Part shown: positions 53,061 through 64,000 of the stretch, in pieces | Position numbering within the stretch: the stretch's first letter is position 1 | Layout: each line of letters starts with the position of its first letter | Assembly: GCA_033675545.1 (NCBI GenBank) | Contig: JAWDGP010002498.1 | Location: 400,001-464,000 of the forward strand | Source of the DNA: Elysia crispata | Taxonomy: Eukaryota > Mollusca > Gastropoda > Plakobranchidae | Length of the DNA stretch: 64,000 bases | Direction: 5' to 3' | Position numbers and translations under genes: made by a program | Notes under the pieces: model-generated | Seen by the model: only the letters and a program-made list of their open reading frames with translations | Told to the model about the DNA's origin: nothing | Databases searched by the model: none

Positions 53061-56000
53061 TACTACTATCTAGCTTTTATAGTGTTCTTCGAAATTAGGG
53101 ATGTTTATAGATTTGTGTGATTGGAAAGGTTGCTTGTTTGTTGACGTTGATACGATGTGGTTCTAATGTCTGTAATGTGTAAATCCAGAATGTTTCTTTG
53201 TTTCATAGGCCTATCATGTCTGCTGTGAGTAAATGGTCTATTGATGTGATTTGTGCGTGGTTGTTGTGCGCGGGAAGGTTAAAATGTTTGGCAACAGTGT
53301 TGCCTCTATTATTGTTAATGTTGAATCTGTATAGTTAAACTGTTTGTGTAGCGTTTGTGACATACTGTTTGCTGCATAGGCTACATGTAATGAGATAGAT
53401 GACCTTGTGTGAGTGGCATGAGAGGTTATGTAGAATGTTGTATGTTTTGCGGGTGATTGTGGAGGTGAATGTAGTCGATGATGTGATGAGTGTACATGCC
53501 ATGTATCTGGGGATGTTTCATGATCTGCTGCTTACTGTGTCTTGTCTTGACGTCTGCCAAGGTGCAAAAAAGTGATTCTGACCCTCCCCATGGCAGCTTT
53601 CTACAGGCCCAAAAACTACTGTGATTTGTTAGTTTTGTTATATTTTTTTTTGTCCCGTAATTATAAAGTTATGTGCCTACCTCCTTTTAGACCTTGTATT
53701 ATACTATTTTCAGACACTCAAGCGTCCTTTTGGATCCTTTATAATTACCATGTTATCTTCTAAGTGTGGTGTTTTTGGTTTCTGTTTGGATGTGAAAAGA
53801 CAGAGACAGACAGACAGACAAAAAAAGAAAGAAAGAGAAAGAAGCAGAGGAGGCAGAGAAGGCGGAGAGAGGTATCATATGAGGTTATCCTTAGAGGCAC
53901 AAACCAACAGTTTTTATTAGATTCAAATTCGTTAAAATGATTTTATTTTTGAAATACCAGATTCTGAATCAGATTGCACATCATTTAAGGCTGACTGGTT
54001 CATCACAGAGTTGCTGAGTTTTTCCGTTCGTGTGTAAATATCTGGCACAGATGCTACTAAACTGCCTGACCTGTAAGTTCAAGAGATGATAAAAGCATTT
54101 TTTTTAAAGTTTAGAAATAGAAGCTTATGTTTTTTGTTTCATATAGTGAGAAGAGAAGGTGCTATCTCAATCATATTTACAATTATGAGGATCCAGGTTA
54201 CTGACAGAAAGGAGGAAGACTAAGCAAATTAAAACAACAAATACCAATAGCCCCCATCTATCAACAACAAAGAAATACCAATAGCTCTCATCTATCTACA
54301 ACAAACAAACAGAAATAGCTCCCATCTATCAACAATAAACAAACACAAATAGCTCCCATCTATCAACAACAAACAAACACAAATAGCTCCCATCTATCAA
54401 CAATAAACAAACACAAATAGCTCCCATCTATCAACAACAAACAAACACCACTAGCTCCCATCCATCAACAACAAACAAATACAAATAGCTCCCATCTATC
54501 TACAACAAACACAAATAGCTCCCATCTATCGAAGTTTTTTTGTTTTTTTTTTTTGGTGTTCTATACATTCATAGTCATAGAGAATACCAATTTAAATTTC
54601 AAAGGATTTTCATGTTGTTTTGTACACAAACATCTCAAATGTTTAAAAATAAAGCATAAAATAATATAAATAATTGTCTAAAAAGTACCAAAGAAATTTT
54701 TTTAAGACTTTAAACATTTTCATAAGTACTTCTGAAAAACAGGAATTTTATACCTTAAGAAGTAACAAAATTAATTGTTTACTGTATAAGTTACTTGTTT
54801 GATTTCAAATCAACTCTCATCTTTTAGTTAAGAAGTACCAAAATTAATCACCTACTGTAAAACTTACTTATTTGACTCCAAGTCAACTTGAGGGGCATTA
54901 GTAACATTAGGGAAACCCATGAACCGCTGTGGGAGATACAAAATACATACACACTTTGAAAAAAAATGTATCGCAGACGTAATAAATACTAGTGATACAT
55001 AGAATATAAAATATAACATCACATTGCGCATATTGCTGCTGCTGGCTTGCTTTCATACCAAAAAATAAGGAGATGGTTTAACGTCACTATATAGTAAGAT
55101 TAAAAATACTAGGGTTGTAATAGGCCAACACTTAATTTTGATTTTAATTTGGACCTCATCCAGTTAGGGTGATAATAGATTTAAAAAGAAAAAAAACAAA
55201 AAAGGAAAAAACAGGTTTTTATGACTCCTACCAAAGAAAGAAGATCTATTTTGTTTTCAGTAGTTTTGTTTCATAGTCCTTGCACATTTGAAACTGATAA
55301 GGCTTGATTTTAGTTTTATTCTTGCCAGTGAATAATGAGGATTTAAGCATGCCGTAAACTGCTGCTTATTACTTTTTATTTTTTCCTACAAATTATTTTA
55401 CATGACCTTTCACACACTGATAATTTTATGCAACAAACACAGCATCCTCCACACTGAAAGTAAAATGGCAACATCCATTTGGGTATACAAATTTTGAAGG
55501 TTAGGACAATTTTCCACATAGTCAAGAAATTTCCCAGAATATTAGAAAGTAAAAACTATCTTGTGAGCATAATATTACCTGAGCAGAGCTTAAATATATG
55601 GCAAGTTAAAATTTTTATATGAATAGGAAGTTACAAGCGACATCATTTTATATTTGAGTATCACTTGATAATGGAGCTAAATGAAAAATGAGGACTATCT
55701 AACCAAGCATTTTTAGACAAGCTAAGGACATCAGATTTGGCGTAACATTGTGAATTGTCCTAAAGATTGGAGTGGTAATATCATTTTACACGAAAATAGT
55801 GTTTTGGGGAAAAATTAAAGGCTAAAATGTGATTATTATTTTCTTGAATAAAAAGGTGAATGTCCAAACTACTTTCTGTAAGCACAGCTGGCCAGAAATG
55901 GCAGAAATGAAACTGAAAATAGGCCAGCAGTTTTAAACCTATCTGGAATACATCTACATGTTATGAAGCAAGATCTAAGTAGAGAATCTAAAAAAGTTGG

Positions 56001-59000
56001 TTGGACTTAGATTCTAGATCTAGATCTAGATAAAAATTTACAGCAGCTAGACTCAAATCAAAGATTCATATCTAGATTTTATCTTTTAGCCTTAGAATTT
56101 CAAAAGGATTTAAGACCTAGATCTAGATTCTGTGTGTAGCATTATAGAAATATCTAGATTCGAGGTAAAGATTTATAGGTGGAGGCATATATTTAGATCA
56201 TGTAAGTAAAAGACTATTTACACACACCCACCTCAGCCACGGCAAATTGAAACCAGGGTCCTGTTCGTAGAACAGGGTTTTCAGCATGTACATTTCAATA
56301 AAACTAACCTTAGGGTCATCTCCAAACAAATCCTTTACAACTGCCATCATGGAATCAGACTTTGCCAAAACTTTCTGCAACTGAAGCAAAATTTCTGAGC
56401 TTTTAAAATTTTTCCACTAATTATAATAAAATATTTTGAAACTTATGTTCCTAAGACTTTTGAACACCCATCAGCATCCAAGTAAATTTTCTTTCAATTA
56501 TGAATTAAAAAAAACCATGCCTGAATTTAAATATTTGGACTGAAGTATGAATCTTTTTTTTTTCCATGAAATATGCAAAAGAATTTTTTTTCAAGATTTA
56601 AATACAGGAAACCACAATAAGATTATTAAAGTTATTCAATACCATTGTTATAATGCCGCTCACTATATGCTACTTACTTCATGCTGATCATACAGCACTT
56701 CTTTCATAATAGCCAATTGTTGTGCCTCTGCTCCACTTAGTTTGTTCCTTTGACGTTCTGAATCATGATAAAAATTGATTTATGAAACTTCACAAGAGGC
56801 AAAAAAAAAATGATGAATCACACTTGGATTACATAACGTATAGTCTTTAAAAAATCCTCTTTTTTATTTGAAATCAGAAGCAAGAAAAGAATTAGCAAAG
56901 TTTCTTTGCTCTTCTAGTAAATTCTCATTTTTTATGTTGTCTACATTCATAATAATTTTAGGAAAACAGATATACTTTAACCAGAACTGCCAACCTAGAT
57001 AATTAGTTTTAGTATGTCATGATCTTAAACTTTACAAGCCCTTTTTCTACTTATCAAAACTACAATAAGCACAAATATACGAGGTACATTGCATACTAAG
57101 TTTAAGTCCCCAACCATTGTTGGCCAAATGAAAGTAAAAAAATTTTTTAACCACAAATTCTTAACTGTTATATCATTTAATTTCCAGTGATACTATATTA
57201 CAGGTCTGTAAGATACCTGAAGAAATTTATACCTTCCAGGTAAAACAATTTTAGATAATAGTATTTGCGTGTGTGTAGTGTATTGATTTTTAGTACAGAA
57301 TTTAAAACAATTCTGTTATGCCTCACTATATATGAGATAAGACAGATCTTTAAGTAATAGTCAGTCACTGCATTTAGGCCAATACATTCAAATTTGAAGA
57401 AGTATGCTTTTCTTAATTTCCTAAGATAATTCAACTTTCACAATGTAAACTAGATGATTACAATTCTATTTACAATAAACCACAGTATTCATTTTGGTAC
57501 CAGTTGTTGGAAAAGCCCTGCTTCAAATAGAGGGAGGCTAAATTAGATTTGCTCAAAAAAAATTTGAAAGCCAGTTTTTAAAAGTCAGAGAACTATGCAG
57601 AAAGCCAGTGAAGAAGATATATGTCAAATGATCTTTAAATTATTACCTATTACAATAAGGAATTCATATTCTCTTACTTTAAGGCAATTGATACATAAAC
57701 CACAGCAAAATGATATTAATTTTTGTGCTCTTAGCCACATTAAAAATAAAGAACAAGACTAAATTCTCCTTAAATAGAAAGAAAGCTGGTATCTAATTAA
57801 TAGGATTTTGATATACACATGTGTGAAAGTGGTTCCAATTGGAAAAAAAAATCATCCATTTATGATATGATTAAGTATTCTTGATCTTAAATTTAAAGTG
57901 TTTGTAACAATTATGCAACCAATATGTTGTAATTCAATACCATTTTCTTTCATAAATGCAGGAATAAATCAAATTTACCGTAGTATAACAAATAAAAATA
58001 TATCTCCAATGCTTGGTATTTTAAAAATCAATTCAATACTTCACTACTGAAATGAGTAGTGGTTGATAAAATGTGTATTTTGGAAAATTCTCTGCTTCTT
58101 TTGCAGCTGTTTAATTCCACAGAGTATTTCAATGCAGCTGCCTGACATAAAAATAATACAATCTTAATAAAGTTAAAGAAAACCCTAAAATAACAAATCT
58201 TTTAAAATATTTTTCAAACCTTTTCTTAATTTCTCCAGCTTTACAGATATATGGTTCTTTGATTTGTGAGCTTCTTTCCTCAAAAACTGAAATTTAAAAA
58301 CAAAGAGAGTCATGTATGATTGGTGATGGGAAGGATGGGGATGGAAGATTGATAAAGCACGGATGAAAAAAATTGATTTATTAAAGTGGAAGTGTTACTA
58401 GAAATGCTGTTTCAGCTTGCACTAATATACTATTGTCAAGCTGAACACAACTCAAACCCATACATTAATTCTTCCATCATACATATCTTGGAACTCAATT
58501 TGTCCCTTTTTGCTTCTTAAAGATGTTTTCAAAGATTCATTCTCAAAATACAATACTCTTTAAAAAATTCCTGAATTTTTCTTAGGTTTCTTTGCCTAAT
58601 TGTTCATAGCTTTAAAAAGGAACATATCTGTAAAAGGAAGATGAGCATAAACGTCTATCTTTTTTTACATAGAAATAGTTGAACTTTGCCACAAGTTTAT
58701 TTATATATATATACAAGTTTACAATGTTTAATCCTCCTCACCCCCAAATTTAGCCTTTCTCATTTTTAATAGCCGATTGATAAAGTTACTGGTGATAAAG
58801 ATAATGTATATATTATACCATGACCGCATTTATAGCCTCATGAAGTTCTAAAATGTCTATACTTCTGATGCAAGTACAACAAACATCTTTGTTTGTCTAA
58901 AAAGTACTCACCACTTCCTCCGGAGTTGCACGGTACACAGTCAAGTCATGAACAGAGTCCTTAAAAATCAAAGAGTTCACATGTATACAACTGTCCAAAA

Positions 59001-59623
59001 TTATACAAATAAAAGTGCCTAGTTGATAAAATGTGATGTATCAGTTACAAACTTAACTAGAAAGTATAGAAAAAAAGTATGAACTTCTTGTCCATTTAGC
59101 ACAGACACAAAGAAAATATGTTTTTAAGTCCTATTTCCAGTGCATTTGGCCCAGACTTAACGATCAGTTACTTTTGAAGATATTTGCTTGTGCACCTGTA
59201 TCATGATTGGTTTAGAAAATTAATCTTGTTTGTTATAATGCTTTCATCTTTTAAGGCCTTATTACAACAAAAAATAATCTCTTCTTGCCATAGAGAGGAA
59301 ACTACACTTCACTTAAACTACCAGTACCATATAACAACAAAAAAAAAATTTATACCTCTTCAAGAGAGAGCTTGATTATAATTAGATATATATGCAAAAC
59401 ACAAATTTGCTTCTTCATAATGACAATAAATTCATAGTTGGTTGATTGCAGCAAAAATTGTTAACAAAGGATGCTGGATGATGAATAAGCATTAAGAAAC
59501 AATCTAGAAATGGGAGACAGAATCACAGCATTTACTAATAAATCAAATACTTACATCCCAGCCTGGCCGTTTAGGGATTAAATGCTTTTTCGCTTTATTT
59601 TGTCCCACACGATAGAATGACAT
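37055..59623 (-). CDS. SPICE1: Spindle and centriole-associated protein 1 orthologue, 19 exons
   Basis: The exons are 59623-59555, 58959-58912, 58286-58220, 56757-56678, 56380-56309, 54926-54868, 54070-53958, 49714-49250, 48067-47874, 47480-47331, 44178-44086, 42927-42835, 41909-41711, 40910-40719, 40180-39955, 39217-39040, 38282-38058, 37576-37511 and 37159-37055. All phases agree, giving 897 residues (human 855). SPICE1 localises to centrioles and spindle and is needed for centriole duplication and bipolar spindles. Matching blocks in order are MSFYRVG, DLTVYRATPEE and HKSKN (1-50); MKEVLYDQ, VLAKSDSMMAVVKDLF and GFPNVTNAP (to about 124); SVMNQSALNDV (about 155); the central coil ELENEVAAYELQTGR...GYTIALVSAVSKLTKYL (about 390-440), continuing as LREQLTQDVYQLRTIIDAL; VMLSPPVRK; and near the C-terminus QIAELNRQQEEARQRLLDLL, then ISPPISP. 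The low-complexity acidic segment in exon 8 and the Gln-rich exon 13 are poorly conserved. Confidence in single splice sites is slightly lower than in the identity. Confidence 0.95.
43352..43427. repeat. (TA)n microsatellite
   Basis: About 75 bases of nearly pure TA in a SPICE1 intron. The Ile/Tyr frame across it is spurious. Confidence 0.97.
44829..47189. mobile_element. Possible insertion bounded by a 12-bp inverted motif, unclassified
   Basis: GATACTTTAGTT at 44829-44840 recurs inverted (AACTAAAGTATC) at 47178-47189, about 2.36 kb apart inside one SPICE1 intron. The enclosed DNA has a different texture from the flanking intron. It includes GC-richer ends, a coding-like minus-strand stretch at 45483-45930 rich in Asp, Thr, Arg and Glu (such as SVELVDTSRLSGSIETDRED), another at 45947-46183 (LPYNVRQTYQRGKRRG), and a three-unit tandem array. 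I cannot assign the peptides to any family. The right end of the inverted match has little similarity beyond the 12 bases, so the boundaries are weak and the block could be several insertions. Confidence 0.35.
46277..46855. repeat. Tandem repeat, about 195-bp unit, three copies
   Basis: Units are anchored by atcttt(a/g)ag at 46288, 46482 and 46680, giving spacings of 194 and 198. Each contains ttccataatg(g/a)tgtaaa, ctctatc(a/g)ttg(c/t)tgaggat, aatcagaaagacaaatgat, catggggccgttt and acacaatagaggtataatgg. Units 1 and 2 are more alike than unit 3. Confidence 0.9.
47669..47696. repeat. Poly(A) run
   Basis: About 28 adenines in the SPICE1 intron next to exon 10. No element with a preceding body is evident, so it is not called a retrotransposon tail. 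Confidence 0.9.
50395..52167 (+). mobile_element. Decayed pogo/Tigger-type transposase copy in a SPICE1 intron
   Basis: Translating several plus-strand frames gives a recognisable pogo-superfamily order. First is an N-terminal helix-turn-helix start (KWTKEQLTCTMEEVNK, then TAEKYRIAYETFSDKV). Next is the CENP-B-like second DNA-binding part, at about 50516-50731 (GFGKTKDELLTVAKNYLDL). Then come RICSCNESGFSLNTL, which stands for the family I-x-N-x-D-E-T-G-F motif with the first catalytic Asp reading as Asn here, the stretch GSENRWINQNLFYEWLKLVF, and HSSQPLDVGIFKTMKLEWKL before the last catalytic region. Several stops and frameshifts separate these pieces, so it is not functional. The 3' coding end is expanded into a minisatellite, after which the frame continues TPSDAQFLAILRG to a stop at about 52167. 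Inverted ends were not located. Confidence 0.8.
51500..52065. repeat. 48/57-bp coding-periodic minisatellite within the transposase
   Basis: About eleven units begin with tgctgcacagttgccagtga. Most units are exactly 48 or 57 bases, so the length difference is nine bases and the array keeps a reading frame across units; one unit has 49 bases and one is a longer hybrid. In the frame of the transposase C-terminus each unit reads PSAAQLPVTS plus a variable part such as PPTILT or RTPSTPIMLT. The array also stays open in other frames on both strands, which explains several overlapping open frames there. Confidence 0.9.
52692..53520 (-). mobile_element. Penelope-like retroelement fragment with GIY-YIG region
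   Basis: On the minus strand, 53500-53120 translates to a Penelope-type C-terminus. The parts are TSSTTFTSTITRKTYNILHN, then CHSHKVIYLITCSLCSKQYV (the family N-V-I-Y-L-I-x-C-x-x-C-x-x-Q-Y-V-G segment of the GIY-YIG nuclease), then VAKHFNLPAHN, and lastly NKETFWIYTLQTLEPHRINV (the E-x-F-W-I-x-x-L-x-T-L-x-P-x-G-x-N ending). It is a broken fragment with no reverse transcriptase domain in view. Downstream on the same strand, at 52715-52692, lies CTGACGA...GAAAC, resembling the hammerhead-ribozyme core known from Penelope-like elements; that part is tentative. A trinucleotide microsatellite lies between the two. Confidence 0.75.
52986..53070. repeat. (ACT)n/(ACC)n microsatellite
   Basis: Trinucleotide array within or beside the Penelope-like fragment. 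Confidence 0.95.
54235..54533. repeat. 34-bp minisatellite, about 8-9 units
   Basis: The units read like aatagctcccatctatcaac followed by aacaaacaaacaca. Variants differ by aacaat/aacaac and by small deletions in the first and last copies. It lies in the SPICE1 intron between exons 6 and 7, near the exon 7 acceptor at 54071. Confidence 0.95.
55985..56170. repeat. AGATCT/TCTAGA-rich intronic stretch
   Basis: Irregular, densely spaced agatct and tctaga words, self-complementary, in a SPICE1 intron. A similar cluster occurs at about 60940-61080. Confidence 0.55.
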
Positions 59624-59687
59624 GATTTTGTTTATATTTAAAGAGTCATCAGTTTCTCATTCACTTGCAGATAAAAATGAACCTCAT
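59624..59687 (-). promoter_or_regulatory. SPICE1: SPICE1 5' untranslated segment with a short upstream frame
   Basis: An acceptor (tttctcttcacag) ends at 59688, so this 64-base untranslated piece precedes the start codon in the same exon. It begins with an ATG whose frame reads MRFIFICK and stops, 34 bases or so before the true start. Such an upstream frame could lower translation. The true start is set by the conserved MSFYRVG. Confidence 0.5.
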
Positions 59688-60939
59688 CTGTGAAGAGAAA
59701 AAAAAATTGAGTAATGAGCACTTAATAAGATTTTGAGAGATAACGCCATGATTCAATAAATAAAAATTGCATATTTTTGTGCTCCATGTACTTACTCACA
59801 AATATAAGTAGAACTAAAATCTGTGGAGTTTATTAAATGAAATTTAGCATTACTTGCATAACATTGCATTATTTAAAAGTAAAAGTATATAGGATTCACT
59901 GCAAACTTTTCTCATAATCCTGCAAATCTTACCACTGCTCTCAAAACCAGAATAGTCAAATTTCTCACCTCAACATTCAATTATTTTCAACTGAATTTCA
60001 ATGATTGCAGTGGACTTTCAAGACTGCAAAAATACTGGCCCCAATCATCAACTTTCCAACTGATGTATTAATGACATATTGTCCAAAACATAACCATGAG
60101 TAAGTAACTGAAGCAGATCCTCAAGCTTTGAACTGAGGCTGCTAAGACACTAAGCAAAGTTCAAAAGGCCAGTTTCTAACATCGTCAAATCCTGGATAAG
60201 AAATCTCTCCTAAATATAACCATTTTGCAGCAGTATAACTAACTACAGCCTTGTATTGCATTGAGGTAGGTAAGCTTGGAATGTATGTTTTACAGGCATG
60301 CTATGCAGTGGCCACTGCTTCTCTGTCATTCTCTTCTAGATTTTTGTAATTGATCACTGGTGATTTATGAATATTAAATAATATTATTTTGATACAATGC
60401 CAGGTTTAAATCGCAAAAATCTGAAACGGTAAAGACAAATCTAGATCTAACGATTTATTTTTCTACATTCTCTAAAAGGTCATACACCTCGTTATGACAA
60501 TTAAAAAAAAACAACAAAAAAAAAAACAAGAAAAGATTCTTCGGTTGCAGTCAACTTTGGAATAAAAGAAGAATATCTTTAAATTCTAAAGCCTATATAT
60601 CAATATACATACACCACAAATGCATGTCTCTTTTAGTAGCCTACATTTAATACAAGTATTTATAAGCAAAACATTAATCTAAACTCTCTAGATTAGCCAA
60701 GTTAAAGGTCGATATAAATTTCCAAATTCTAATTTATAATAATTTTCTTCTCAAAAATGAAAATAATCTGCCATAGAATCTGATACTGTGGATCTATCTA
60801 ATCTAGAATAATTGAAACACCCACAAAGAAGATATTACATTTAGACCAAAATCTGAAAATAAAGATGTAGGCCTATTGGCGATTTAAATTGTGTAGCTCT
60901 GTAATTTAAGAATCAGAATGTCAAGCTTGTACATGTACA

Positions 60940-61080
60940 TAAGCTATATAGATCTAGATCTAGACTTATAACTTAATAAATATTAAGTTTGATTTCATAT
61001 AAATTTCCAAATCTAGATCTACTTGAACTCAATTTTCAACAAGATCTAGATATCTAGATCTATCTATGGATCTTTGAATC
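60940..61080. repeat. AGATCT/TCTAGA-rich stretch upstream of SPICE1
   Basis: Clustered tagatctagatct words inside the presumed first SPICE1 intron, in the same style as 55985-56170. Confidence 0.55.
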
Positions 61081-61137
61081 TAAGGGAGATTTGCACAGAC
61101 TTGTTTCAAAACTCAAGTATCGTCGCATGCTACTCAC

Positions 61138-61300
61138 GTCTGAAATATGGAATAAATCTGTCAAACTAATCTAGATGTAGTCAGTTTCTGTGTGCTTATA
61201 ACAATAACAGTATGTCTTAGCAAACAGTTTCCTCCAAAAGTTAAATGAAATTAATAACATTCTTTTACGTCCAGATTTTATTTCCCCACGATGAAGTTAA
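61138..61300 (-). other. SPICE1: Candidate non-coding first exon of SPICE1
   Basis: A strong donor on the minus strand (ttcagac then GTGAGTAG) at 61137-61130 marks a plausible end of an untranslated first exon, to be joined to the acceptor at 59688. The upstream limit is not determined by any motif I can see. Confidence 0.35.
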
Positions 61301-61342
61301 TTCTACTCTCCGTCGCGAAAGTAAACAGCTCAAATTTTCAGT
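61139..61342. promoter_or_regulatory. Candidate bidirectional promoter
   Basis: About 200 bases lie between the SPICE1 first-exon donor and the start codon of the divergent gene at 61343. It contains the only CpG cluster of the area (around 61300-61318, ctccgtcgcgaaag), flanked by ccgaaag and cccgagccc just inside the neighbouring gene. No TATA box is evident. The bidirectional nature is inferred from the gene arrangement only. Confidence 0.35.
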
Positions 61343-61468
61343 ATGTTTCACCACTTGACATATTCGAATAATGTTTCAACTGTACCCAAATCTACTACGA
61401 ACCGAAAGCAACCCGAGCCCAAAATCAAGAACCGAACACTTTCTTCACCATCCTACGATGAAAGTCAA
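61343..61468 (+). CDS. First coding exon of an unidentified gene, divergent from SPICE1
   Basis: An ATG opens a 42-codon frame that ends exactly at a strong donor (GAAAGTCAA then GTAAGACTC, phase 0). The peptide starts MFHHLTYSNNVSTVPKSTTN and ends in SSPSYDESQ. It is rich in Ser, Thr, Asn, Lys and Pro, as in a disordered N-terminus, and more GC-rich than its surroundings. I do not recognise it. No second exon with a matching phase could be found to the right edge, so the gene probably continues outside the window. Confidence 0.45.

Positions 61469-64000
<2,532 letters not shown>

Overview
The window is nuclear DNA from an invertebrate animal, most likely a mollusc and probably a gastropod. 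It is AT-rich, its genes are split into many short exons with GT-AG introns, microsatellites are dense, and AGATCT-rich stretches and the words ggagataa/ggagataac recur. There are no bacterial-style operons, no CRISPR array, and no rRNA or tRNA gene that I could see. The species is an inference.

Three complete protein-coding genes can be assembled by joining exons with matching splice phases. (1) 5891-13445, minus strand: a 4-exon gene for a 351-residue Myb/SANT-like (trihelix-type) DNA-binding protein. (2) 18006-30595, plus strand: 8 exons encoding a 273-residue S-methyl-5'-thioadenosine phosphorylase (MTAP), the methionine-salvage enzyme. (3) 37055-59623, minus strand: 19 exons encoding an 897-residue orthologue of SPICE1, the spindle and centriole-associated protein. 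A fourth gene of unknown identity starts on the plus strand at 61343, head-to-head with SPICE1, and runs off the right edge or into exons I could not find. A weak terminal-exon candidate lies at 3909-4058, plus strand.

Layout. 1-5566 is mostly featureless intergenic DNA with a large ATT/ATC microsatellite. The Myb-like gene follows, with a decayed tandem copy of its own last-exon end just past its stop. 13446-17925 separates the head-to-head Myb-like and MTAP genes and holds pyrimidine-rich DNA and a 135-bp CT microsatellite. MTAP introns carry a 1.15-kb pogo-like non-autonomous transposon, a 1.3-kb element with long degenerate inverted ends, a LINE fragment and another pogo-like end. 30603-36384 separates the tail-to-tail MTAP and SPICE1 genes. 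SPICE1 introns carry a possible 2.36-kb insertion with three ~195-bp tandem units, a decayed pogo/Tigger-type transposase with an internal 48/57-bp coding-periodic minisatellite, a Penelope-like fragment with a GIY-YIG region, and a 34-bp minisatellite.

The three recognised genes have unrelated jobs: transcription or chromatin binding, nucleoside salvage, and centriole/spindle assembly. The window is therefore an ordinary genic stretch with accumulated repeats, not a functional cluster. I did not find a convincing new multi-gene system. The most unusual structures are the in-frame-periodic minisatellite inside the transposase, the tandem duplication at the Myb-like gene end, the unclassified element at 24404-25731, and the short shared promoter of SPICE1 with an unknown gene.
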